From NCBI GenBank assembly GCA_964549505.1, contig CAZJVD010000005.1, positions 124,001 to 188,000 on the forward strand: DNA of 64,000 bases, written 5' to 3'. This stretch comes from CAZJVD01 sp964549505. GTDB lineage: Bacteria; Bdellovibrionota; UBA1018; CAZJVD01. Position numbers and translations under genes: made by a program. Below are positions 30,659-39,849 of this stretch, piece after piece (positions within the stretch are counted from its first letter, which is position 1; the number at the start of each line of letters is the position of its first letter). Below the pieces are notes generated by a model. It had not been told where the DNA came from. It was given only the letters and a program-made list of their open reading frames with translations, and did not search any database.

Positions 30659-31627
30659 ATGACCAATCGCTTTTTTACGATCATGATCGTTCCAGAGAAA
30701 ACCTCAAAAGTGAGGCGCTTTGTCGTACCGGCGTGGGTCGTACGAGCTCTCGGAATCGCAGCCGTTTTGGTCTTTGGTTTAGCGGCGATCATGATTCTCG
30801 ACTACTGGTACGTCATCAAACAGATCGACGAAACCAAGGAACTCCGCGTCGAGAACCGACGCCTCATGCAACAGGTTCAAATTTTCCAGAATAAGATTCA
30901 GACCGTCGAAAACACGATGGACCGCATTCGAACGTTCACGACACGATTGAAAGTGATCACGAATATCGAGGAGAAAGAAGACCTCACAGCACGTCTTGAC
31001 CAGAAACAGCCGGACGCCGCTGCCAACGTGACTTCATTACCGACGGCCGACACAGAAGCGAAGTCAAGTCTAGCTCTGACAGAGGCCTTGACCGACCCCG
31101 AGTCCGGCCGCCTCCGACGCGAGCAGCGTGAACTCGAAGACAAGTTTCTTGCGATCAATATGGAAACTTTGGGACTTGAGCAGCAGCTTCAGGATCTTTA
31201 CGAACTATTGATTGACCAGAAAACGTTTCTGGCTGCTCTACCGACACGTAAGCCGGCCATTGGTTACTTCACGTCAGGATTTGGTATTCGCAATAGTCCG
31301 TTTGGTGGCGGCGATAAGATGCATGAAGGGCTTGATATCGCCAACCATCCAGGAACTCTGATTTTGTCGACGGCTTTTGGCGTCGTCCATTTTGCTGGTC
31401 ATAAACCCGGTTATGGAAAAACGGTCATTATCGATCACGGTTATGGAATCGAGACTTGGTACGGCCATTCGCGCACACTCTTAGTAAAAGAAGGCGACAA
31501 GATCCGGCGTGGGCAGAAGATTGCACAAATCGGAAACTCAGGTCGCTCGACAGGTCCTCATGTTCACTACGAAGTGCGCGTGCATGGGATCCCTGTCGAT
31601 CCGCTTTCGTACATCATCGAGGAATAA
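30659..31627 (+). CDS. M23 (LytM) family peptidase, membrane-anchored
   Basis: 322 residues. One membrane helix lies at ~27-50 (VRALGIAAVLVFGLAAIMIL), followed by a coiled coil (~55-110) and a C-terminal LytM domain. The zinc ligands are in MHEGLDIAN and GPHVHYEVRV, with the core GFGIRNSPFGGGDKMHEG. All ligands are present, so it may be an active endopeptidase of the peptidoglycan peptide cross-bridge in the periplasm; coiled-coil members can also activate amidases as EnvC does. It ends seven bases before secA. Confidence 0.9.
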   Translation: MTNRFFTIMIVPEKTSKVRRFVVPAWVVRALGIAAVLVFGLAAIMILDYWYVIKQIDETKELRVENRRLMQQVQIFQNKIQTVENTMDRIRTFTTRLKVITNIEEKEDLTARLDQKQPDAAANVTSLPTADTEAKSSLALTEALTDPESGRLRREQRELEDKFLAINMETLGLEQQLQDLYELLIDQKTFLAALPTRKPAIGYFTSGFGIRNSPFGGGDKMHEGLDIANHPGTLILSTAFGVVHFAGHKPGYGKTVIIDHGYGIETWYGHSRTLLVKEGDKIRRGQKIAQIGNSGRSTGPHVHYEVRVHGIPVDPLSYIIEE

Positions 31628-31633
31628 GCATTC

Positions 31634-34504
31634 ATGTTGGGATTTGGTGGTATAGCCCGAAAGATTTTCGGCACTCAGAACGATCGCGAACTCAAATCAA
31701 TTCGACCACTCGTCGAACAGATCAACCAGTTCGAGCCCGCGATCAAAGCGCTTTCCGATAGTGCACTTCAGGCGAAAACGCCTGAGTTTAAAGCACGCCT
31801 CGAAAAAGGCGAAACACTGAACGATATTTTACCAGAAGCCTTTGCTGTTGTTCGCGAAGCGGCTTGGCGCGTGCTCGGACAACGTCACTACGATGTGCAA
31901 TTGATCGGCGGGATCACACTGCATCGGGGTCGTATCGCCGAGATGAAAACCGGCGAAGGAAAAACGCTCGTCGCAACCTTACCGTGTTACCTGAATGCTC
32001 TTTCTGGAAAAGGCGTTCATGTTGTGACCGTCAACGACTACCTCGCTCGTCGGGATAGTGAGTGGATGGGCCGTGTGTACAAGTGGCTCGGTCTCAGCGT
32101 TGGAAACATCGTCCATGGTCTCAATGACCGCGAACGGCAAGAAAACTATCGCGCTGATATTACGTACGGAACCAATAACGAGTTTGGATTCGACTATCTC
32201 CGCGACAACATGAAGTTCGATCTCACCGACTATGTTCAGCGCGACCTCAACTTTGCGATCGTCGACGAAGTCGACTCGATCTTGATCGACGAAGCGCGAA
32301 CGCCGTTGATTATCAGCGGTCCAACGGAAGACTCGACCGATCTCTATTACAAAATCGATCAGCAATTGCGCTCCGACGGCGGCCTGACTGCCGCGACCGA
32401 CTATACAGTCGATGAGAAATCAAAAACGGCTTCGTTAACGGAGGCTGGAGTTGAAAAGATGGAAGGCCGTCTGCGTATCGGTAATCTTTACGACCCGATC
32501 AATATCGAGACCCTCCATCACGTCAACCAAGCGCTGCGTGCGCACATGCTTTTCAAAGTGAACGTCGACTATGTGATTCGTGACGGACAAGTTTTAATCG
32601 TCGACGAATTCACGGGTCGGTTGATGCCCGGACGACGCTGGAGCGATGGTCTTCATCAAGCGATCGAGGCTAAAGAAGGCGTCGAGATCGAAAACGAAAA
32701 CCAGACACTCGCGACAATCACATTCCAGAACTATTTCCGGATGTACAAGAAACTATCCGGAATGACAGGAACCGCGGACACCGAGGCCACCGAGTTCAAG
32801 CAAATCTACAAACTCGATGTAACGGTCATCCCGACGAACCGCACCCTCAAGCGTGCCGATGATGCCGATACGATTTTCAAATCCGAGGAAATCAAACTCA
32901 AGGCCATCGTCGACCACATCAAGAAACTCACGGAGAAAGGGCAACCCGTTCTCGTCGGCACGATCTCTGTCGAAAAGTCCGAGCAGCTGGCCCAGCGTCT
33001 CAAAGCGGAGAGCGTTAAGCACAATGTTTTGAACGCGAAACAACACCAGCGCGAAGCGGAGATCATCGCACAGGCCGGACGTAAAGGTGCCATCACGATC
33101 TCCACAAACATGGCGGGTCGTGGGACAGATATTTTGCTCGGCGGAAACCCCGAAAGTCTCGCGCGGACCGAAGTGGGACCGCCGCCCAAGAAGGCCGACT
33201 CGATCGAGCTCTCAGATTACCAATCGAAACTCGACGACAGTCTCAAGCGCTGGCAGGGCGTTTGCGAGGCTGAGAAGAAAGAAGTTCTTACTCTCGGTGG
33301 TCTTTTCATTATCGGCACGGAACGCCACGAGTCGCGACGGATCGACAATCAGCTTCGCGGCCGCGCCGGTCGTCAAGGTGACCCGGGCGGAAGTCGATTT
33401 TATCTTTCACTTGATGATGATCTCATGCGGATCTTTGGCGGTGAGCGGATCAAACGCTTCATGGAAGATGAGCTTCCCATCGAACATCGCTGGATCAACA
33501 AAGCGATTGAGAACGCTCAGAAAAAAGTCGAAGGCCACAATTACGACATTCGGAAACACTTACTCCAGTACGACGATGTCATGAACCAACAGCGTCAGGT
33601 CGTCTATGGATGGCGGCGCGAGGTGCTTGGGCAGGACAATCTCCGTCCCATGGTGTTCTCCATGGTTGAAGATCAGGCGAGTGCCATTGCCGAAGATTTT
33701 TTTCCAGGCGGCAAGCTTCGTAAAGAGAACGGTCAAGCGATGCTCAGCGAGAAAGAGCTCAACGACGCGATCACGACCACGCTTCAGTTTCAAAGCGGTA
33801 TTCGAGAAAAGGATATCGTCCCCTTCAATGGAGAAGGTCTTAAGGCATTGATCGTCAAGCGCGCGAGTGCGCACTACGATACCAAAGAGGCACAGATGAC
33901 TGAAGCAACCATGCGCGGTCTCGAACGCATGATCTTGCTCTCGACGATTGATTCGCTCTGGAAGGATCACTTGCTTGCGATGGATCACCTGCGCGAAGGA
34001 ATCGGTCTTCGCGGTTACGCTCAAAAAGATCCGCTGGTTGAGTATAAGAAAGAAGCTTTCCGTTTCTTTGAGATGATGATGGGTCAGATCACATCGGATG
34101 CCGTTCAAAAGTGTTTTGCCGTTCAAATCGCTCGTGAACCGACCGCCGATGAAACAGCAGCTAGCGAAGCCGAAGCGACCGCTCAACTCACGCGCTTGAT
34201 GCGACGACGCCTTTCGCAACCGCTTAACTACAACGTGACTTCCGAGGGTAATTTGATTCCGCAAAATCCAGTACCTCCCCCGCCCTCGGCGATCGCAGCC
34301 AGCCCTGGAAGTGGTGGCTTAGATGGCGGCATGCCGCTGAGTCGCAACGGTGGTGGTGGAGGCTCTCTGCTTTCCGCGCGTGGTTCAGCGGGCTCTGTCG
34401 CAAAGCCGGTGGTGAGCGGTGCCCCTAAGGTGGGACGGAATGATCCATGTCCCTGTGGCTCAGGGAAAAAGTACAAAAAGTGTCATGGCACAGCAGCCCC
34501 CTAA
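31634..34504 (+). CDS. secA: Preprotein translocase ATPase SecA
   Basis: 956 residues, full length. Motifs in order: MKTGEGKTLVATLPCYLNA (Walker A), VTVNDYLARRDSEWMG, YGTNNEFGFDYLRDNM, VDEVDSILIDEARTPLIISG (Walker B, DEVD), TNMAGRGTDILLGG, and RGRAGRQGDPGGSRFYLSL. The C-terminal linker is Pro/Gly-rich, and the zinc-binding SEC-C tail GRNDPCPCGSGKKYKKCHG binds SecB or ribosomes. It drives export through SecYEG. The last 20 bases overlap the start of the next gene. Confidence 0.97.
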   Translation: MLGFGGIARKIFGTQNDRELKSIRPLVEQINQFEPAIKALSDSALQAKTPEFKARLEKGETLNDILPEAFAVVREAAWRVLGQRHYDVQLIGGITLHRGRIAEMKTGEGKTLVATLPCYLNALSGKGVHVVTVNDYLARRDSEWMGRVYKWLGLSVGNIVHGLNDRERQENYRADITYGTNNEFGFDYLRDNMKFDLTDYVQRDLNFAIVDEVDSILIDEARTPLIISGPTEDSTDLYYKIDQQLRSDGGLTAATDYTVDEKSKTASLTEAGVEKMEGRLRIGNLYDPINIETLHHVNQALRAHMLFKVNVDYVIRDGQVLIVDEFTGRLMPGRRWSDGLHQAIEAKEGVEIENENQTLATITFQNYFRMYKKLSGMTGTADTEATEFKQIYKLDVTVIPTNRTLKRADDADTIFKSEEIKLKAIVDHIKKLTEKGQPVLVGTISVEKSEQLAQRLKAESVKHNVLNAKQHQREAEIIAQAGRKGAITISTNMAGRGTDILLGGNPESLARTEVGPPPKKADSIELSDYQSKLDDSLKRWQGVCEAEKKEVLTLGGLFIIGTERHESRRIDNQLRGRAGRQGDPGGSRFYLSLDDDLMRIFGGERIKRFMEDELPIEHRWINKAIENAQKKVEGHNYDIRKHLLQYDDVMNQQRQVVYGWRREVLGQDNLRPMVFSMVEDQASAIAEDFFPGGKLRKENGQAMLSEKELNDAITTTLQFQSGIREKDIVPFNGEGLKALIVKRASAHYDTKEAQMTEATMRGLERMILLSTIDSLWKDHLLAMDHLREGIGLRGYAQKDPLVEYKKEAFRFFEMMMGQITSDAVQKCFAVQIAREPTADETAASEAEATAQLTRLMRRRLSQPLNYNVTSEGNLIPQNPVPPPPSAIAASPGSGGLDGGMPLSRNGGGGGSLLSARGSAGSVAKPVVSGAPKVGRNDPCPCGSGKKYKKCHGTAAP

Positions 34505-35297
34505 GTCTCCAAATGACTTTGATGGACCGGACCTCTCTTCTCTTTTTGGAAATGAGCCGGCGCCTACCGTTGAACCTTCGTTCACAGCGACCGATCTCTC
34601 ACGCAAGATCGTGCCCCCGCAGTTTCGCGGCCTTGACCCTATCAAGCAGTTTTCCGAACGCGCGACGCTGACGAATGCGAATGTTCCACTCTCGTTTCCT
34701 TTCTCAATTCTTTTGACCGGCTCGATTGACGAAAGCGCTCGAACGATCTTGAAAGAAATTCTTTCCGATCCGGAGATCGGCATCAATCCGACCGATCTTC
34801 AGCGACAATTTGATCAGGGTCGCGTACTCGTGCCTCGGATTTCGGAAACTCTAGCGGTAGAGATCGTCCATCTTTTTCGCGGTACCGATATCGGCATTCG
34901 TATGGGGCCATCGGAGTCGGTTTTTTCATCGACGGACAGTCTCGAAGAAACACGTGATCCATTGCCGCTCGAGCAGCTCTCGGAACAGAATCGCGGTGTT
35001 GAATTTGCCGATGAAGAGTCGTTACCGATCTTGACCACGGACCTTCCGGCGAACAGTCGTGCAGAAGTCCTCGATAGCTTGATTGCGAGCGCGACCCTCC
35101 GTTCGTCACAGGTCGAGATACGCTCGTCGCGCGAATATCAGGAAATGCTCGATGCCCTCAGACGTGAGCTCCGTTACAAAGCCCATCGAAGGGGCGCGAC
35201 CAAGATCGTTTCGTTTCAGATCAGTTTGACACAGCTCAAAGATGCAGCCAGTTACCGAATGGTAGCGATCGGTACGGCGGTTCGCGAATCTATCTAG
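34485..35297 (+). CDS. Unknown protein overlapping the secA 3' end
   Basis: 270 residues from ATG 34485, which lies inside the last codons of secA in another frame. The upstream in-frame start at 34419 would place 22 extra residues over the SEC-C motif and is less likely. The N-terminus is Pro/Asp-rich and probably disordered. A middle part (LSFPFSILLTGSIDESARTI) follows, and the C-terminal 60 residues (LRRELRYKAHRRGATKIVSF, then MVAIGTAVRES) faintly resemble YbjQ-like domains. No signal peptide is seen. Tight coupling to secA suggests a link to export, which is inference only. Confidence 0.6.
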   Translation: MAQQPPKSPNDFDGPDLSSLFGNEPAPTVEPSFTATDLSRKIVPPQFRGLDPIKQFSERATLTNANVPLSFPFSILLTGSIDESARTILKEILSDPEIGINPTDLQRQFDQGRVLVPRISETLAVEIVHLFRGTDIGIRMGPSESVFSSTDSLEETRDPLPLEQLSEQNRGVEFADEESLPILTTDLPANSRAEVLDSLIASATLRSSQVEIRSSREYQEMLDALRRELRYKAHRRGATKIVSFQISLTQLKDAASYRMVAIGTAVRESI

Positions 35298-35791
35298 CCT
35301 GAAGTGGGTGGGAGGGTGGAGTTTGAACTCTCCTCGGACTTAGCCGAAACTGAGCGGTCTTCCTTTGGGTCTTTGTTTGACTCAGCTCCGACCAGCGAAC
35401 CTTGGACCGAAGTCATCTTCTAGTTTTTACGTTCGTTTCCGTTACCAACGCACCCGAGCGGACCTTCGCAGAAACTATGTGTGGATTTCTGCTGATCCCT
35501 TGTGCCCGATATATCTCCCCGAAGGGAGCCCCCATCCGAGCACGAGGGTACATTAAGAGACGGAGACAAGAACGAAAGCAGAAGAAACCTTTGGACCCCC
35601 CCTTTTCCCCAAGGGCCGGTAATGCAATCGCAAGACCAACCTCATGATTCAAACAAACGTCCAACGGCGACCTGTTTTCTATGACACGCGTAAACTTTAC
35701 TGGTCACAGACGTAAGAATTTCATGGTTTTGTGGCTCCGTTGGATCGACGACCCCACTTCGTGGTATGGTCGGCGACTGATGTTGCCCTGT
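35298..35791. other. Intergenic region upstream of tmRNA
   Basis: About 490 bases between the gene ending at 35297 and the tmRNA. The promoter of the tmRNA must lie in the last 100 bases, but I could not pick clear -35/-10 boxes. Short ORFs occur (a 35-codon frame from GTG 35316 and a 56-codon frame from ATG 35477), without good ribosome sites or recognisable products. Nothing else is called. Confidence 0.35.
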
Positions 35792-36147
35792 GGGGACGTC
35801 CAGGTTTCGACGGGAGTGTTGAAGTCCTGAGTGCATGTCGAGGCGCCGCAGGCCTCGTAAAAAAGCGGCAAAATAGTAATTGGTAACAATTACGCTCCTG
35901 CTCTCGCTGCTTAATAAGTAGTCGAGAACACGTGCTCTGAGATCACGCCTGTGGATCTTGGAAGCATGTCATTTTACAGGCTGGCTGAAGGTGTTCGTTG
36001 ACCGCCTCTCAGTGAGATTTAGTCAACGGAGGTTCGGCGAAGTTTGTTCTTGGACGTCGCCGGACTAATCTAAAACACGAACTGAACATGGAGATCTCAG
36101 AGACAGATCGCTTTCGGACGTGGGTTCGATTCCCACCGTCTCCACCA
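35792..36147 (+). ncRNA. ssrA: Transfer-messenger RNA (tmRNA)
   Basis: One-piece tmRNA of 356 nt. The 5' end GGGGACG pairs with CGTCTCC near the 3' end to make the acceptor stem, followed by A and an encoded CCA. The T-arm GTGGGTTCGATTCCCAC lies at about 36119-36135. The tag frame ends AAC-AAT-TAC-GCT-CCT-GCT-CTC-GCT-GCT then TAA at 35912, giving a tag that ends NNYAPALAA; the resume codon is probably ATT at 35879. The tag with its ALAA end directs stalled products to proteolysis. The 3' end is a classic integration site for tyrosine recombinases, and one is encoded immediately downstream. Confidence 0.95.
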
Positions 36148-36181
36148 TACTTCATAATAATATCAAATAGTTGGCGTTTAA

Positions 36182-36205
36182 AACCCCGTCCGATTCGGAC
36201 GGGGT
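36182..36205 (+). terminator. Rho-independent terminator after tmRNA
   Basis: ACCCCGTCC and GGACGGGGT form a nine-pair GC-rich stem with the loop GATTC, followed by a T-rich stretch (CTTTTCATTTTTCC). It lies 35 bases after the tmRNA 3' end. A near copy of its left side (GCGTT-AAAACCCCGTC) recurs at 43423-43440. Confidence 0.75.
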
Positions 36206-36267
36206 AGACGCTTTTCATTTTTCCATTCGATTCCGAAAAGTGTTTAGAAACTTTGGAGGAAAATCGC

Positions 36268-37428
36268 ATGGGCTATTTTGTGAAGTCACTGGCTTGGAAA
36301 AAATCTGCTCCGCTATGGAAAATTCAATTCGTTTCTTACAAAAATAAAGACATTCAACACTCGACTGCTAGCAAACCGAAAAAAGAATGGGACATCAAAC
36401 GGGAACGGTGGCGGTCGCTCGGATTTTATAATGCCATGTCGATTGAGGAAGCTAAAACTCGGGCGCGCCAACTCAACTCTCAGATTCTTCAAAAAAGACA
36501 AGAAGAACGCCTCAAAGAACTAGAAACAATTCGAGTTCAAGAGCAGCTGCGCTTTGATTCTGTTTTGCCGGTGGAATTTGTACAAGAGTTCGAGGCACGC
36601 TTTTTACAGATCAGAGGCAACCTCAACGACACTCAGTTAAAAAGTAAACGACATCGTGTTTATACGTTATGGCGCGCGGCTCAGAAGCTGATCATCGCAA
36701 TGCAATTAGAACCGTCAGAATGGTTTTTCCATATGCACGATTTTTATGATTATTTTTATCAGGAAGAATTAAGCCTGCGATACATGCATTCGATTTTGAA
36801 GTTCGCCAATCTGTGGGGGTTTTTTATTTGTCGGAAAACCGCAAAACCATTTTTGCCCGTCACTGTTCCTCGAGGCTACGAAAGACAACGTCTGATTGAA
36901 AATTACTACCAAAAACAAAAGCGGCAGAGGAAAGCCTCAGAACCGCTGAGTCCGGATCAGCTCGGAAGCGTTGCTGACAAACTCATGCGAAAGAATTTTA
37001 ATTGGCTTTATCTCAGCGTTTGGTTTGGATTGCGGCCGAAGGAAATCGACAATCTGAAGGACAAGAATTTGTGGTCCGTTGAAACATTAGCAAACGGTCG
37101 ACAAATCCTTTGGGTATTCCAAACTAAGATTATTGCGCTTCCGCCCGAAGATAGGTGGAAGCCAATTCCAATAATTTTTGATGAGCAGATATTTGCACTT
37201 AAGTTTCTTCGAGACCAGACCTTCAAACGCCCCCTAATCAAGACGATGCGAAAATATTTTGGCCTCGGGACTGACCTATATGGAGGGAGAAAGGGATTTA
37301 CAGACCTGATGCTTTCAAAGGGACATGCACTTGAAAATATCAGCGTGTGGCTTGGCCACAGTACACTGGAACGGACTTGGCGGAGCTATAAGAATCGAAA
37401 GAGATTTCATTTGGCTCAATTTGGGTAA
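36268..37428 (+). CDS. Tyrosine recombinase / island integrase
   Basis: 386 residues from ATG 36268, with GGAGGAAA just upstream; the TTG at 36253 is part of that ribosome site. N-terminal arm-binding-like region (~1-110), SAM-like core-binding region (~110-200), catalytic domain after ~235. Catalytic Arg is in LSVWFGLRPKEIDNL. The second box is ISVWLGHSTLERTWRSYKN, with the LGH histidine and Tyr nucleophile. The usual HxLR box is replaced by GGRKGFTDLML, a noticeable deviation. It sits 120 bp after the tmRNA 3' end, so that end is its likely attB site. The product would integrate and excise the AT-rich island that follows. Confidence 0.85.
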   Translation: MGYFVKSLAWKKSAPLWKIQFVSYKNKDIQHSTASKPKKEWDIKRERWRSLGFYNAMSIEEAKTRARQLNSQILQKRQEERLKELETIRVQEQLRFDSVLPVEFVQEFEARFLQIRGNLNDTQLKSKRHRVYTLWRAAQKLIIAMQLEPSEWFFHMHDFYDYFYQEELSLRYMHSILKFANLWGFFICRKTAKPFLPVTVPRGYERQRLIENYYQKQKRQRKASEPLSPDQLGSVADKLMRKNFNWLYLSVWFGLRPKEIDNLKDKNLWSVETLANGRQILWVFQTKIIALPPEDRWKPIPIIFDEQIFALKFLRDQTFKRPLIKTMRKYFGLGTDLYGGRKGFTDLMLSKGHALENISVWLGHSTLERTWRSYKNRKRFHLAQFG

Positions 37429-37484
37429 GTTCCAAAACTAGTACGCCAATTAAAAGCTTTAAGGCATATGAGGCACGAAATATT

Positions 37485-38144
37485 TTAGTCCTTTGCGCCA
37501 ACGAGAATTAAAAGTTCCCCGGATGGAATCTTATCCCACAACTCACCATGAATAGTCCCAAATGGTTTCAAAACTTCCCCGATCTCCTCAACATATGACT
37601 CGAGTTCAGCGCTTCTTTCTTTTATGCCAAAGATAATACCCTTTGGAGGTGCGCCGGTTAGTCGGGTAACTCCTTTAACTTGCCACCCAGCCTTTTTAAA
37701 TAATTCCGTTAATTGATCAGCAAACCTGATCGCCTCTGAGTCGCTGTTGTATTTATCTATTTGAACATGAATTTTCTTTAATTTTTCTAATTGAGACAAG
37801 AAGGCTTCAGCCTGTTTTTTGCTAAACTCTCTTTGCTCTAAACGTTTTGATATCTGATCTGTTTTAGCCCGAACTTTGCTTAAATTTTCCTGCAGTGCTG
37901 TAAGGGCGTCGTCCTGGGTCTTTGAAGGAAACCTCTCTGTCGCAAGTTCAATAAAAGGATCTAATTTCGCTTGAATCGCTAAATTAGCACTTTTTAAGTC
38001 TGAAAAATTTTTGTTCAGCTCGTGTTTGTCACGGGCCGCGATTTTTTCAGAAATATTTGAAATCCAGAAAGGACCCACAACTGCAATAACTCCCGCAGAA
38101 ACCGTTAAAAATGTTGCAAATGTTTTCCAAGTTTGAAGATCCAT
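37485..38144 (-). CDS. Membrane-anchored coiled-coil protein, unknown
   Basis: 219 residues. A single membrane helix lies near the N-terminus (~8-30, TFATFLTVSAGVIAVVGPFW). A long charged coiled coil (~35-130, rich in Lys, Glu, Leu) is followed by a compact C-terminal domain (~145-219, AGWQVKGVTRLTGAPPKGI and GELLILVGAK). The C-terminal part resembles small sensory or phage-encoded domains, but I recognise no family. It is transcribed opposite to the integrase and lies within the island. Confidence 0.55.
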   Translation of the reverse strand: MDLQTWKTFATFLTVSAGVIAVVGPFWISNISEKIAARDKHELNKNFSDLKSANLAIQAKLDPFIELATERFPSKTQDDALTALQENLSKVRAKTDQISKRLEQREFSKKQAEAFLSQLEKLKKIHVQIDKYNSDSEAIRFADQLTELFKKAGWQVKGVTRLTGAPPKGIIFGIKERSAELESYVEEIGEVLKPFGTIHGELWDKIPSGELLILVGAKD

Positions 38145-38294
38145 AGTTCTTTTAGCTAGATTAAACTACACACGTTCGCCTGGCCGCTCAAGCGCGATAT
38201 AGATTCAACCATGGGATTTTCTAGGCGAAACCACCGATCCTCAGGTCGATGTTTTTACGTGACCGTGCGTCATTGGTGAAGTATATTACCGCCC

Positions 38295-39254
38295 ATGCCA
38301 CACTGGAACGAAACGACAATTGCCCCACAAGCAAAGACCATCTTGAAAAATCTTGAAGAGAAAGGCCGAGGAGCACCTCCAATCAGAAGCATTCCGATAA
38401 ACATTCTCCGAGAAAAACTTCATGCATTCTGGTCGTCTGTAGGACCGCCATATGAAAAAGTCAGCGACGTGAAACAGACAAAAATTTCTGGTTCAAAAAG
38501 AGAAATAGAACTCCGTATTTATGAACCAGAGAGGCTTTCAGAGTTTAAATCTGCAATTATTTTTTTTCACGGCGGCGCACATTGCGTTCTAAATTTTGAT
38601 ACCTACGACGCGATCTGCAGAATCCTTAGTAATAAAACTGGCAGCACCTTGATTTCCGTAAATTACAGTTTAGCTCCTGAGCATCCTTTTCCGGCCGGTC
38701 CCGAGGACTGTATCGATGCCACAAAATGGGTTTTCGAAAATACTTTAACCCTTGGAATCGATGAAAAAAACATTGCGTTAGTGGGTGATAGCGCTGGTGG
38801 CAACATGGCTCTTCAAGTTTCAATCGCTTTAAGAGATGAACCGAAATACCAACCTAAGTTCCAACTACTCATCTACCCAAATACTGATTTGAGCCGAAGT
38901 TTGCCTTCACACCAAACGAACGATGGAATCCTTTTAGATGCAGAAAACATTTCTTTTTATTACGAGCTTTATGCAGCCAAAAACGTGAAATTGGACGATC
39001 CAAAAATTTCACCTCTGTGGCATAAAGATTTATCACGCCTGCCTCAAACTGAAATTATCACCGCAGAATTTGATCCAGTACGCGATGATGGTGAAAGGTT
39101 AGCCGACCGATTAAGAGAATCTGGTGTTCCAGTCACATTAAAGCGTTACGACGGGATGGTTCACGGTTTCGTTAGTATGGCTGGGGTATTAGATAAGGGT
39201 CGCGAAGCTCTTATTGAAATCTGTAAAAGCCTAACCAAAGCATTCTCAGTTTGA
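38295..39254 (+). CDS. Alpha/beta-hydrolase esterase (HSL-type)
   Basis: 319 residues without a signal peptide, probably cytoplasmic. The hormone-sensitive-lipase family features are intact: the oxyanion motif FFHGGAHCVLNF near residue 95, the nucleophile elbow GDSAGGNMALQV near 170 with catalytic Ser, the acid in EFDPVRDDGERLADRL near 260 and the catalytic His in YDGMVHGFVSM near 290. It hydrolyses short-chain esters; the physiological substrate is unknown. It lies in the first unit of the island, between the integrase and the first repeat element. A possible -10 box TATATT lies about ten bases before the ATG. Confidence 0.85.
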   Translation: MPHWNETTIAPQAKTILKNLEEKGRGAPPIRSIPINILREKLHAFWSSVGPPYEKVSDVKQTKISGSKREIELRIYEPERLSEFKSAIIFFHGGAHCVLNFDTYDAICRILSNKTGSTLISVNYSLAPEHPFPAGPEDCIDATKWVFENTLTLGIDEKNIALVGDSAGGNMALQVSIALRDEPKYQPKFQLLIYPNTDLSRSLPSHQTNDGILLDAENISFYYELYAAKNVKLDDPKISPLWHKDLSRLPQTEIITAEFDPVRDDGERLADRLRESGVPVTLKRYDGMVHGFVSMAGVLDKGREALIEICKSLTKAFSV

Positions 39255-39289
39255 TTTTCAATAAAACTAGGATCATAATTAAAAAATAA

Positions 39290-39509
39290 ACCGTGGCTAC
39301 TTTTGGCTACTTCGGTTTGTAACTTGTTGAAGTTACTCAGTCGGCGACGTCTCCACCACCACCGTTACCCGAGGTTACGGGACATTACTCGATGTTACGC
39401 GACTGTAGTGAAATAGGTTCGAGTACAGCACAAAATAGAGTATGAAAATCACCTACTTTTGAATTCTTTGGCTACTTTCTGACTCCGTCGTGGCTACTTT
39501 TGTTCATAA
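39290..39509. repeat. Island repeat element A (att-like)
   Basis: Order of parts: GTGGCTACTTTTGGCTACTTC, given here as two overlapping GGCTACTT repeats (39293-39312), AACTTGTTGAAGTTACTCAG (39321-39340), then the 11-base tmRNA 3'-end copy CGTCTCCACCA (39348-39358) and an imperfect palindrome (CCGTTACC-CGA-GGTTACGG). Two further GGCTACTTT copies lie at about 39470 and 39492. The short direct repeats look like arm sites and the tmRNA copy like a core site of a tyrosine recombinase. Confidence 0.6.
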
Positions 39510-39529
39510 ATTTTAACTGCCCCAGGCAA

Positions 39530-39550
39530 TATAATTATGATATAATTATA
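39530..39550 (+). promoter_or_regulatory. Promoter/operator of the first BrnTA-like pair
   Basis: TATAATTATGATATAATTATA holds two TATAAT boxes and a perfect 10-base palindrome TATAATTATA (39541-39550). The toxin ATG follows five bases later. Twenty bases of it recur exactly at 42336-42355 before the second pair, which suggests that the antitoxin binds here. Confidence 0.55.
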
Positions 39551-39555
39551 TTGTA

Positions 39556-39849
39556 ATGAGTAATCTTCATTTTAGATGGGATACTAACAAAAATAGGATT
39601 AACAAAAAGCAGCATCGCATTTCATTCGAAGAAGCTAAAACGGTTTTCAGTGATCCCAATGCTCGATTGATTTCCGACCCTGATCATTCGGATGACGAAG
39701 ATCGATTTGTATTAATAGGAATGAGTGAACAGCTTCGAATTTTAGTGGTCTGCCACTGTTATCGTGAAAACGACTCTCAGATCCGAATTTTTTCCGCAAG
39801 AAAAGCGAAACCTAATGAAGTGAAGTCCTACGAGGAAAATCTATTATGA
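39556..39849 (+). CDS. BrnT-like ribonuclease toxin (DUF497)
   Basis: 97 residues, the standard BrnT length. The family signature is clear: F-x-WDxNKxxxNxKxH near residues 5-22, ISFEEAKTVFSDPNARL, a central DRFVLIGMSEQLRILVVCHC and IRIFSARKAKPNEVKSYEE near the end. BrnT is a RelE-fold ribonuclease that arrests translation; its antitoxin also represses the operon. The ATGA overlap with the next gene couples the two. This copy is intact, unlike the second one at 42361. Confidence 0.85.
   Translation: MSNLHFRWDTNKNRINKKQHRISFEEAKTVFSDPNARLISDPDHSDDEDRFVLIGMSEQLRILVVCHCYRENDSQIRIFSARKAKPNEVKSYEENLL

Noticed and set aside
35316..35647. Small plus-strand frames upstream of the tmRNA
   Set aside because: No ribosome site at proper distance, no family resemblance; the MCGF start of one is not followed by a glutamine-amidotransferase sequence.
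36119..36147. A tRNA-like T-arm and CCA end
   Set aside because: It is the 3' part of the tmRNA, not a separate tRNA; anticodon and D arms are lacking.
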